From the NCBI RefSeq assembly GCF_025993685.1, contig NZ_DAJPEN010000001.1, positions 3,038,001-3,102,000 of the forward strand: DNA of 64,000 nucleotides, given 5' to 3'. Each line of letters begins with the position of its first letter. Within the stretch, counting starts at the first letter, position 1. The notes beneath the pieces were generated by a model. It made no database searches. It saw only the letters and a program-made list of their open reading frames with translations, and had not been told where the DNA came from. Positions 1-6,657 of this stretch are shown here, piece by piece. The DNA comes from Bacteroides mediterraneensis. GTDB taxonomy: Bacteria > Bacteroidota > Bacteroidia > Bacteroidales > Bacteroidaceae. The translations under genes and the position numbers were made by a program.

Positions 1-266
1 GCATTGGGGTAAAATCTGCCCGCCTGATTGTGACTTCCCGCCGTTTCTCGCGCATCGGCTTCTATGAACTGAAAAAGATGGGAGCCGTGATGAAAAAAGC
101 TAAATACTTCATCACCTGCAATGAACTGCCCGACAAGACTATCCACGAACTGGGTGCAGCCGGTGTACGAAGGCTCTTGCTTCCTATTCCCCGCAAAAAG
201 ACAGACGAGCGTCAATTAAGTTTCGACTTCACAGAAACAGAGGAAGCTGCCCCCACACACAAGTGA
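1..266 (+). CDS. C-terminal end of putative DNA modification/repair radical SAM protein (TIGR03916 type), cut by window edge
   Basis: The reading frame is open from the left edge and ends with TGA at 264-266, so only about the last 88 codons are present. The visible part starts with a helix-hairpin-helix-like segment (IGVKSARLIV) followed by RIGFYELKKMGAVMKKAKYF and ITC, the characteristic tail of the radical SAM family usually named putative DNA modification/repair radical SAM protein. That family is known to occur paired with the TIGR03915/UDG-linked protein, and such a partner lies at 1506-2273. The SAM-binding cysteines would be upstream of the window and cannot be checked. The role in DNA repair is inferred from family association only. 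Confidence 0.75.
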   Translation, partial: IGVKSARLIVTSRRFSRIGFYELKKMGAVMKKAKYFITCNELPDKTIHELGAAGVRRLLLPIPRKKTDERQLSFDFTETEEAAPTHK

Positions 267-276
267 AAGCAGCTTC
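242..276 (+). terminator. Possible intrinsic terminator overlapping the stop codon
   Basis: GGAAGCTGC (242-250) pairs with GCAGCTTC (269-276) around an 18-base loop and is followed by a T-rich run (TTTCTTATT). The stem overlaps the end of the radical SAM gene. The loop is long, so this is a moderate call. Confidence 0.4.
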
Positions 277-302
277 TTTCTTATTATTCCTATCCTGCAT
301 CT

Positions 303-1388
303 TCAACGGACGGACACTTCCATCACAGGTTGTTCCTTCACCATATCCAAGGGAACCGCTCTGTATTTGACGCGCTGGAAATCAATCTTGTTCAAGTCAA
401 TGCTGCGGATAGATGCATTATACATTGTGCGGAAATAAATCATCCGATGCCGCATGTCTGTAGCCGAAGTCCACTGGGTCGCACTTGGGATATTGGCCGG
501 AATCTTTCCTCCCTGAAACTCAATACCTACCGGAATATCGAAATTGTTCAGAATCTGAAATCCCTGAAGCACCGTCTGATGGGCATTTTCCTGCTGAGGA
601 GCCGTAGTCTGATAAAAGGCAGCCCGCACAAAACGGGAAGGAGGAGTCACATCGCCCGGTATTCCCAGGAAACCGCTTCCTGCACCAAAAGAACGTAAGG
701 TAATCTTCCCAAACTCCTGAGGTTGTGCACTACCCGCATAGAGATTCACATAATTATTCAAGTTGGTCAACTGCCATTCAAAGCCCGGAGAATTGGTCAA
801 TACACCCAATTCGTTTTCATAAAAATGTAACTGTCCGTCCACAATCTCCAGCACTACCTGTCGTCCCGATACATCGGCAAACCGCCAGTGTACAGTGGAC
901 GCTCGTGGGTCAATGGCTACCACATGCACCTCTTTCAGGCTTTCCATCACCTCGTCCACAGTCTGGCAATTCCCCAAGACCCAAGCTACCAGCTGCAAAT
1001 CGGCAATGGAAGAGGATTTCCATTCAGCCTTATAAGTCTCATATTTTCCATAGTTCGGAAAATAGAACAAACCGGCAGAAAGTCCTTTCTCGTTCAGTCC
1101 TTCGGCCACAAATTCTTTCTGTTCCACCGAAAGGCCTACGTAACCATATTTTGCCGTAAATTTCATGCCATCCTGCCCGCCGGGTACATACGACTGTGCC
1201 GTATAGCCACGCGGAACCACTACATAGCAGCTGTTCAAATCACTTCCGCCCCATTCAATGGTACGGGCCAGAATGCGCGTACTGTCTTTTGCCGTCAAGG
1301 TAATACCGGTACAAGCCTGCGAAGGCTGCGACTGGAAGACGGCCACTGTGGCCATCAGTCCCAAAAGCATAGATTTGTAATTCATCAT
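303..1388 (-). CDS. Choloylglycine hydrolase family protein (bile salt hydrolase / penicillin V acylase-like)
   Basis: A 361-residue Ntn-hydrolase that would cleave amide bonds of conjugated bile acids, penicillin V or N-acyl amides in the periplasm. Residues 1-25 form a signal peptide ending QPSQA, so cleavage exposes Cys26, the family's N-terminal nucleophile (CTGI). Other active-site equivalents are Arg42, Asn199 in TNSP, and Arg252 in PPSRFVR. The position that is normally Asp (Asp20/21 of the mature enzyme) is Glu45 here (RTIEW), which is unusual. Substrate choice between bile salts and other amides cannot be settled by eye. The gene stands alone on the minus strand between two plus-strand genes whose families normally go together. 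Start is Met1 or Met2. Confidence 0.88.
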   Translation of the reverse strand: MMNYKSMLLGLMATVAVFQSQPSQACTGITLTAKDSTRILARTIEWGGSDLNSCYVVVPRGYTAQSYVPGGQDGMKFTAKYGYVGLSVEQKEFVAEGLNEKGLSAGLFYFPNYGKYETYKAEWKSSSIADLQLVAWVLGNCQTVDEVMESLKEVHVVAIDPRASTVHWRFADVSGRQVVLEIVDGQLHFYENELGVLTNSPGFEWQLTNLNNYVNLYAGSAQPQEFGKITLRSFGAGSGFLGIPGDVTPPSRFVRAAFYQTTAPQQENAHQTVLQGFQILNNFDIPVGIEFQGGKIPANIPSATQWTSATDMRHRMIYFRTMYNASIRSIDLNKIDFQRVKYRAVPLDMVKEQPVMEVSVR

Positions 1389-1425
1389 TCACTCGATTTT
1401 TAGTATACAACAAAAAACGTCTGAT

Positions 1426-1458
1426 TTTGTTTCGGTTTATCGTTTTTTACTACTTTTG
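1426..1458 (+). promoter_or_regulatory. Bacteroides-type promoter for the TIGR03915 gene
   Basis: TTTG (1426-1429) and TACTTTTG (1451-1458) match the -33 and -7 elements (TTTG and TAnnTTTG), 21 bases apart, upstream of the start at 1506. It lies back to back with the minus-strand box at 1477-1484. Confidence 0.55.
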
Positions 1459-1476
1459 TTCTCCGAAAGCTTTTTT

Positions 1477-1484
1477 CAAAGATA
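1477..1484 (-). promoter_or_regulatory. -7 element for the choloylglycine hydrolase gene
   Basis: Minus-strand TATCTTTG fits TAnnTTTG exactly and sits about 90 bases upstream of the hydrolase start. No convincing -33 element was seen. Confidence 0.5.
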
Positions 1485-1505
1485 GAAAATTTTCCATTAA
1501 AAACC

Positions 1506-2273
1506 ATGATTATTTTTCAATATGATGCCACTTTCGAAGGTCTGCTCACCGCCTTGTTCGACGCCTACTTCCGCCGGACTTTTCCCGACCTCCTGCTTAC
1601 AGAAAAGGAGCCGCTACCTCTTTTCTATAACGAAAGCCATCGGGTAGTGACCGACATGGTCAAAGCGGAACGGGTATGGAAACTGCTTTCCCGGAAACTT
1701 TCCCGGAGTGCCCTGTCCTGCCTCACTTACTGCTGGCTTTCCGAAACACCGGAGGCCCCGATACTCCTTTTCCGCTATATGAGAAAAGTGACGGATGCTT
1801 CCCGTTCCATCGAACAAAATTTTGCTGACCCGGATGTACTCGGAGTATATCAGCTAAGCAAGAAAGTGGCAGGCGAACGGATGCGGGTACTCCAATTCAT
1901 GCGTTTTCAAAAGACAGCCGACCAAACTTATTTCGGTATCATGGAACCAATATACAATGTGTATCCACTGACCATCCAGCATTTTCAAGACCGTTTTGCC
2001 GACCAAGCATGGATTATTTACGACGCCCGCCGCCGATACGGATACTATTACGACCTGAAAGAAGTAAATGAAATTACATTTGAAAACTCACAAGCCGATT
2101 TCCTGCGCCACGGAAAACTGCAGGATGAACTCCTGGATAAAAACGAAAAGCTTTTCCAAGAGGGATGGAAAAGCTATTTTCACAGTGTCTGTATTCAGTC
2201 CCGACTCAACCCCATAAAGCACAAAAAGGATATGCCGGTCCGTTTTTGGAAATACCTTACAGAAAAAGATTAG
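1506..2273 (+). CDS. TIGR03915 family putative DNA repair/metabolism protein
   Basis: A 255-residue protein starting MIIFQYDATFEGLLTALFDAY and ending near PVRFWKYL, features typical of the TIGR03915 family. That family is found next to, or fused with, uracil-DNA-glycosylase-like domains and the radical SAM protein ending at 266. The middle (about residues 100-200) carries the conserved MRFQKT and YYDLKEV stretches. Biochemical activity is unknown; a role in nucleic acid repair or modification is inferred from the pairing. Its stop codon overlaps the truA stop by 4 bases in a tail-to-tail arrangement. The intervening hydrolase gene separates it from its partner, and it has its own promoter-like box. 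Confidence 0.8.
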   Translation: MIIFQYDATFEGLLTALFDAYFRRTFPDLLLTEKEPLPLFYNESHRVVTDMVKAERVWKLLSRKLSRSALSCLTYCWLSETPEAPILLFRYMRKVTDASRSIEQNFADPDVLGVYQLSKKVAGERMRVLQFMRFQKTADQTYFGIMEPIYNVYPLTIQHFQDRFADQAWIIYDARRRYGYYYDLKEVNEITFENSQADFLRHGKLQDELLDKNEKLFQEGWKSYFHSVCIQSRLNPIKHKKDMPVRFWKYLTEKD

Positions 2274-3028
2274 GCAAACGGAAATAAATCATCCGGATAT
2301 CCGATATCCACCAGAAAAAGGGCATGCCCCGGTACGGAGGTCCCCGCGCTGCAGCGGTTCTTCTCTTCTATCACTTTCCGGAATCCCTCGACCGAGAGTT
2401 TCCCTCGTCCCACTTCAACCAGTGTTCCGACAATGGCCCGCACCATGTTCCGCAAAAAACGGTCGGCCTGAATGGTGAACACCCATTCCGTATCACTTAG
2501 CTGATCCCAATGGGCCTGCATAATCTTGCAGTTGTTGGTCTTGACATCCGTGTGCAATTTACTGAAACTCGTAAAATCCGTATAGTCGAACAGCGTCTGG
2601 GCCGCTTCGTTCATTTTCTCAAAATCCAGCGGCTGGAACAATCTCCAGCAATAGGCCCGGTTGAACGGATTCTTCTGCGTGGTCACATAATACTTGTACG
2701 TGCGATAGGTAGCATCGAAACGGGCATGGGCATCTTGATTTACCCTTCTGACACGATACACCGAAATATCCGGCGGCAACAAGCGGTTGAGCTTGTCTGT
2801 CACCGTGTCTTCCTCCAACATCCATTCCACATCAAAATGGGCCACCATCAGACGGGCATGTACTCCCGCATCCGTACGTCCGGCACCGACCACTTCAATG
2901 GCGTCATCCCGTAAAAACGTATGCAAAGCTTTCATCAAGGTTTCCTGCACACTGCTTCCATTCGGCTGTATCTGCCAGCCATGATAATTGGTTCCGTCGT
3001 AGGCCAAATAAATGAAATACCTGAACAT
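2270..3028 (-). CDS. truA: tRNA pseudouridine(38-40) synthase
   Basis: Isomerises uridines 38-40 in the anticodon arm of tRNA. The protein begins MFRYFIYLAYDG, the usual TruA N terminus, so the ATG at 3028 was chosen over an in-frame ATG 36 bases upstream that would run into the preceding gene's 3' end. From this start it is 252 residues, normal for the family. The catalytic Asp53 lies in GRTDAGVHA, and the N-terminal YDGTNYHGW motif is intact. It follows the DUF5715 gene by about 11 bases on the same strand, so the two are probably cotranscribed. Its stop codon overlaps that of the convergent TIGR03915 gene. Confidence 0.95.
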   Translation of the reverse strand: MFRYFIYLAYDGTNYHGWQIQPNGSSVQETLMKALHTFLRDDAIEVVGAGRTDAGVHARLMVAHFDVEWMLEEDTVTDKLNRLLPPDISVYRVRRVNQDAHARFDATYRTYKYYVTTQKNPFNRAYCWRLFQPLDFEKMNEAAQTLFDYTDFTSFSKLHTDVKTNNCKIMQAHWDQLSDTEWVFTIQADRFLRNMVRAIVGTLVEVGRGKLSVEGFRKVIEEKNRCSAGTSVPGHALFLVDIGYPDDLFPFA

Positions 3029-3039
3029 CACGCTATAAT

Positions 3040-3708
3040 TTATCGGGCTGTTATATGAAAACACCCTTGTTTCAACTCATATTTCACGTAGCAGCGGTCT
3101 GCCTTGCGAAGGTCGCGCAGCACTTCCGACAACACCAGTTTCAAGGTATCCGCACTTACGTCTTGCATAGGACGACCGTCAGGGTCTTCCACCTTTTCAA
3201 AACGCTTCCAGCTCACATCGAACGTAGTTCCGTAAAAATGGCAGGAATTTAATGAAGCATTGCCATTCGTACGACGCAAGCGCTTCACGTCGTCTTTCGT
3301 ACGTGTTACGGAAGTCACTATAATCTTATTGGGATTCAACCCCTTGTTTTCCAACGAATCCAAAAAATTAACCCCGATTGTATCCAGCAAAGCACTGGCC
3401 TGCGGCACCAGATAAGGAATGGAATGCGTCAATGAATCCAACCCATAACGCTCACACGCCACAATCTCCACCAGACGGCCTTTCATTTCTTCTGCCTCCT
3501 CACGGGTACTGATGGGACGAATTCCGATTTTCTTCGCCGTAGCCAGCTGCACGTCGTTCAAATCACCAAACGACCGCTTATAACTAATCACTCCTCTGAT
3601 ATTACGCGGATTATTCATCTTCATCGACATATCCTTTTCCTTGCATCCGGCCAGACATATTCCCGTCAGCAAGGCTACTGCCAGACACGACTTGAGTAAT
3701 AACTTCAT
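3040..3708 (-). CDS. DUF5715 family lipoprotein with M15/LAS-peptidase-like motif
   Basis: A 222-residue protein with a lipoprotein signal (LAGC, Cys22) that would anchor it in the envelope. The C-terminal half holds a motif resembling the zinc site of LAS/M15 D-Ala-D-Ala peptidases: NSCHFYGTTFD (His157, Asp164) and a terminal GCFHITAR (His218), with an upstream SVTRT segment. M15 enzymes use SxHxxGxAxD plus a later His, so a peptidoglycan-peptidase fold is plausible, but the family is formally uncharacterised. It is the first gene of a probable operon with truA and has a TATCTTTG box at 3735-3742. Confidence 0.75.
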   Translation of the reverse strand: MKLLLKSCLAVALLTGICLAGCKEKDMSMKMNNPRNIRGVISYKRSFGDLNDVQLATAKKIGIRPISTREEAEEMKGRLVEIVACERYGLDSLTHSIPYLVPQASALLDTIGVNFLDSLENKGLNPNKIIVTSVTRTKDDVKRLRRTNGNASLNSCHFYGTTFDVSWKRFEKVEDPDGRPMQDVSADTLKLVLSEVLRDLRKADRCYVKYELKQGCFHITAR

Positions 3709-3734
3709 TTCTTTCTCAACGTTTTAATTCCCGG

Positions 3735-3742
3735 CAAAGATA
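3735..3742 (-). promoter_or_regulatory. -7 element for the DUF5715-truA operon
   Basis: Minus-strand TATCTTTG, 27 bases upstream of the DUF5715 start, matches TAnnTTTG exactly. Confidence 0.5.
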
Positions 3743-3826
3743 ACACAAAAAACCTATAAACCTACATTATTACTTTTAGTTATCACACATAAAAAAAGGT
3801 GAATAGGACATTCCACCAAAAACACC

Positions 3827-3834
3827 TATCTTTG
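3827..3834 (+). promoter_or_regulatory. -7 element for the YeiH-type exporter gene
   Basis: TATCTTTG ends 49 bases upstream of the start at 3884 and fits TAnnTTTG. Confidence 0.5.
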
Positions 3835-3883
3835 CGCCGGATTCAAGAAAACAATAATTCTATACACATAAAAACAAGTCTAT

Positions 3884-4960
3884 ATGTTTGAAAAAGGAAA
3901 CAGAGCCAATACCTTACACGGTATTCTTTTGATTGCACTATTCTCATTCGCGGCCTTTTATATCGCCGAAATCCCCTTCGTCAAAAGCCTCTCGTTCAGT
4001 CCGCTGATTGTCGGTATCATTCTAGGTATGCTGTATGCCAACAGCCTGCGCAACAAGCTTCCTGAAACATGGGTACCCGGCATTAAATTCTGTACGAAGC
4101 AGATTCTACGTGCCGGTATCGTACTCTACGGATTCCGTCTGACACTGACACAGGTTGCAGCCGTAGGACTTCCGGCGGTCATTGTAGATACCGTCATCGT
4201 AGCGGGAACCATCTTCCTGGGTGTATGGCTGGGAAAAATGATGAAAATGGACAAAGACACTTCCCTCATGACAGCTACCGGTAGCGCCATCTGTGGAGCT
4301 GCTGCCGTACTGGGCGCTGAACCGGTCGTAAAATGTGAAGGACATAAAACGGCCATTGCCGTATCGACTGTAGTCATCTTCGGAACCATTTCCATGTTCC
4401 TCTATCCCATCATGTACCGTGCCGGATTGCTGGACGCACTGGGCAACACCGGAGTAGCCATCTACACCGGAAGTACCTTGCATGAAGTAGCCCACGTGGC
4501 AGGGGCCGGAAACGCCATGGACCCGACTGACACTTTGGGAATCGCCGGAACAGCCACTATTACCAAAATGATTCGCGTGATGATGCTGGCCCCGGTATTG
4601 GTCATCATGAGCTTCGCCCTGGCAGGCAGAAAGAAAACCAATGCCGAAGGAAAAGCTGAAAAGAGCAAGATCACCATTCCTTGGTTTGCCTTCGGATTCA
4701 TCGGTATCATCTGTGTGAACTCCCTGCTGCAATACCTGACAGGTGCAGAAACTGTAAAGGACATTCCGTTGAACGGTGCCATTGAATACATTGATACCTT
4801 CATGCTGACCATGGCCATGACGGCACTGGGCACAGATACCAGCCTGGAAAAATTCAAGCAAGCCGGAGCCAAACCGTTCCTGCTGGCAGGATTGCTCTAC
4901 ATCTGGTTGCTGGTGGGCGGATACCTGCTCACACAATACATCACTCCGATGTTCGCATAA
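3884..4960 (+). CDS. YeiH family putative sulfate exporter (UPF0324)
   Basis: A 358-residue polytopic inner-membrane protein with about ten hydrophobic segments. Recognisable family stretches are SPLIVGIILGMLYAN near residue 40, LRAGIVLYGFRLT near 75, the TGSAICGAAAVLGAEPV segment near 130, and the STLHEVAHVAGAG segment near 190. Members are annotated as putative sulfate or anion exporters, but transport has rarely been tested. The gene is monocistronic: its own promoter box lies upstream and a strong bidirectional terminator follows. The divergent-end neighbour is an AraC-type regulator, not obviously linked to it. Confidence 0.88.
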   Translation: MFEKGNRANTLHGILLIALFSFAAFYIAEIPFVKSLSFSPLIVGIILGMLYANSLRNKLPETWVPGIKFCTKQILRAGIVLYGFRLTLTQVAAVGLPAVIVDTVIVAGTIFLGVWLGKMMKMDKDTSLMTATGSAICGAAAVLGAEPVVKCEGHKTAIAVSTVVIFGTISMFLYPIMYRAGLLDALGNTGVAIYTGSTLHEVAHVAGAGNAMDPTDTLGIAGTATITKMIRVMMLAPVLVIMSFALAGRKKTNAEGKAEKSKITIPWFAFGFIGIICVNSLLQYLTGAETVKDIPLNGAIEYIDTFMLTMAMTALGTDTSLEKFKQAGAKPFLLAGLLYIWLLVGGYLLTQYITPMFA

Positions 4961-4983
4961 GAAAACCTGCTCATACAAATATA

Positions 4984-5026
4984 AAAATGAATGGAGGCAG
5001 CCTTTCGGGTTGCCTCCATTCATTTT
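4984..5026. terminator. Bidirectional intrinsic terminator
   Basis: A near-perfect inverted repeat has arms AAATGAATGGAGGCA and TGCCTCCATTCATTT around an 11-base loop. A-rich and T-rich flanks serve both the exporter gene (+) and the AraC-type gene (-), which converge here. Confidence 0.8.
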
Positions 5027-5039
5027 ATGCAATTATACC

Positions 5040-5885
5040 TTATTTATTGCGATACTGTTTGGGCGACATACCCGTATAACGCTTGAAATACTTTCCGAAG
5101 AAAGAAATATCCGAGAAATTCAGCGAATAAGCAATCTCCTGCACCGTCATATCGGTAGAACGAAGCTTAGCCTGCGCATCCCGTATGATAAAGGAAGAAA
5201 GAATATCGGTCAATGTCTTTCCTGTCACCTTCTTTACTGTCGTACTCAAATGTTGAGGAGACAAATGCAATTTCTCTGCATAAAACGACACATTACGTTC
5301 CGTTTTATAGTATTGTACGATAATCCGTACCAGCTCCTTCACTATTTCCTGGTTGCGATTATATCTCGGAGAATCATCCTCTCCCCTCTTCTTATATACC
5401 CCGCCCAATGCCAGCAATAACTGGGTATAAATCAGGCTGACTTGCATTTCCGTCATCTCCTCCTGTATCCTCTGACGGCGAATCAACAGACGAATACTGT
5501 CACGGAACAATTCATATTTCTCTTTCTGCATTTCTATTACCGGACGTTCGAATATATAAGGAGTATATTCCACCGTATAGGAAAACAATTTAGCTCCCTC
5601 TATCAGTTTTCTGGAAAAAGCCACAAATATAAACCGGCAATCCGTGCTTTGTTCTTCAATTTGGAAAAACACTCCCGGAAACAATATGGCCAGCGATCCT
5701 TCCTTCATTTCATAATGTGTCAAGTGAATTTTCACACGACAATTCCCCCTCAGACACAAAAGGAAAAGGCATCCCGGAAAAGGAGCAGAAACCTGAAACA
5801 ACTGTCTGAAGCCGCCCGTCATGTCTATACCTGCAATCATATTCTGATCTTCAGGCAACAAATCAAGCTTTTCCAATTTTTTCAT
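5040..5885 (-). CDS. AraC family transcriptional regulator
   Basis: A 281-residue cytoplasmic DNA-binding protein. About residues 35-120 resemble a cupin-like effector domain (LRGNCRVKIHLTHYEM). Residues about 180-281 form the AraC double helix-turn-helix, with LHLSPQHLSTTVKKVTGKT in the first and MTVQEIAYSLNFSDISFFGK plus KRYTGMSPKQYR in the second. No signal or membrane segment is present. The target is unknown. It faces the YeiH-type gene tail to tail, so divergent-promoter control of that gene is not indicated. A TATATTTG box lies 22 bases upstream. Confidence 0.9.
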   Translation of the reverse strand: MKKLEKLDLLPEDQNMIAGIDMTGGFRQLFQVSAPFPGCLFLLCLRGNCRVKIHLTHYEMKEGSLAILFPGVFFQIEEQSTDCRFIFVAFSRKLIEGAKLFSYTVEYTPYIFERPVIEMQKEKYELFRDSIRLLIRRQRIQEEMTEMQVSLIYTQLLLALGGVYKKRGEDDSPRYNRNQEIVKELVRIIVQYYKTERNVSFYAEKLHLSPQHLSTTVKKVTGKTLTDILSSFIIRDAQAKLRSTDMTVQEIAYSLNFSDISFFGKYFKRYTGMSPKQYRNK

Positions 5886-5907
5886 TCTATCACTCTTTTA
5901 TTCAAGG

Positions 5908-5915
5908 CAAATATA
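5908..5915 (-). promoter_or_regulatory. -7 element for the AraC-type gene
   Basis: Minus-strand TATATTTG matches TAnnTTTG and lies just upstream of the start at 5885. Confidence 0.5.
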
Positions 5916-5974
5916 GAGGTTCTCCCAATAGATTCCAACATAAAGGGACACACAATGAGTTAAAAAGAAAAAAG

Positions 5975-6000
5975 AAAAGCCGGATATGCTCCGGCCTTTT
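5975..6000 (-). terminator. Intrinsic terminator of the HdeD-like gene
   Basis: Stem AAGGCCGGA/TCCGGCTTT with a short loop, followed on the minus strand by TTTTCTTTTTTC, directly after the stop at 6002. Confidence 0.75.
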
Positions 6001-6001
6001 A

Positions 6002-6571
6002 CTAATCCTTTATCTCTTCAATGGGCACCACATCTTCTATCTTACTCTTTTTTCGTCGGAAACGCAGCAACCGGAAAAGGTCCATCAAAGCATATACAAT
6101 GGACGATATACCCAGCACAATAAATGGAATTTCCGCTGTTTCAAACGGATTGAACAATACCGTAATGCCTGCAGCCAAAACCAATACCGGCACCACATAT
6201 ACGCCAAACGGTACCGGCATGAATGAACGGGCTGCAATCAGATTGGCCAGCTGACTAAGTCCTCCCAGCACCAGCAATACGCCCAGCACATACATAAGCA
6301 CACCCACAAAAAAAGAGGGCATGATTATAAGCCATAATCCAAAGAGGGTGCTCCCCAAGGCCACAATCGGGAATGCCGGACGTGGAGCCTCTTCCTTTCT
6401 CCGATTCCACAGGGCCAGATAAGTGAACAGGCCTACCAAACCAGGAATCAGAAACAACACTCCAATGGTAATTACCAGGTAATTCACCGCTACATCGGGC
6501 CATGTCACGAGCAGGATTCCGAGAATCAATGCACAAAGTGAACCAACCAATGCATAATTCAAAGATTTCAT
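6002..6571 (-). CDS. HdeD/DUF308-like membrane protein
   Basis: A 189-residue inner-membrane protein with six hydrophobic segments in three hairpins, the DUF308/HdeD layout. The first begins LVGSLCALILGILLV, a middle pair lies around residues 70-110, and the last around 125-160. A charged C-terminal tail (RRKKSKIEDVVPIEEIKD) should be cytoplasmic. HdeD is linked to acid resistance in enterobacteria, but the function of Bacteroidales members is unknown. The gene is monocistronic, with a -7 box at 6600-6607 and a terminator immediately downstream. Confidence 0.8.
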   Translation of the reverse strand: MKSLNYALVGSLCALILGILLVTWPDVAVNYLVITIGVLFLIPGLVGLFTYLALWNRRKEEAPRPAFPIVALGSTLFGLWLIIMPSFFVGVLMYVLGVLLVLGGLSQLANLIAARSFMPVPFGVYVVPVLVLAAGITVLFNPFETAEIPFIVLGISSIVYALMDLFRLLRFRRKKSKIEDVVPIEEIKD

Positions 6572-6599
6572 ACTTTCATCTGTTTAAAATTCATTACTC

Positions 6600-6607
6600 A
6601 AAGGTAA
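6600..6607 (-). promoter_or_regulatory. -7 element for the HdeD-like gene
   Basis: Minus-strand TACCTTTG is an exact TAnnTTTG match, 29 bases upstream of the start. It lies in the gap after the ResB-CcsA operon. Confidence 0.5.
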
Positions 6608-6657
6608 TGAAAAAGTATCAATCTACAAACAAATCTTTCAAAAGGATAATGAACAGA

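Noticed and set aside
4106..5032. 308-codon ORF antisense to the YeiH-type gene
   Set aside because: It is rich in Gly, His, Ser and Gln without domain motifs, and runs through the terminator of the real gene.
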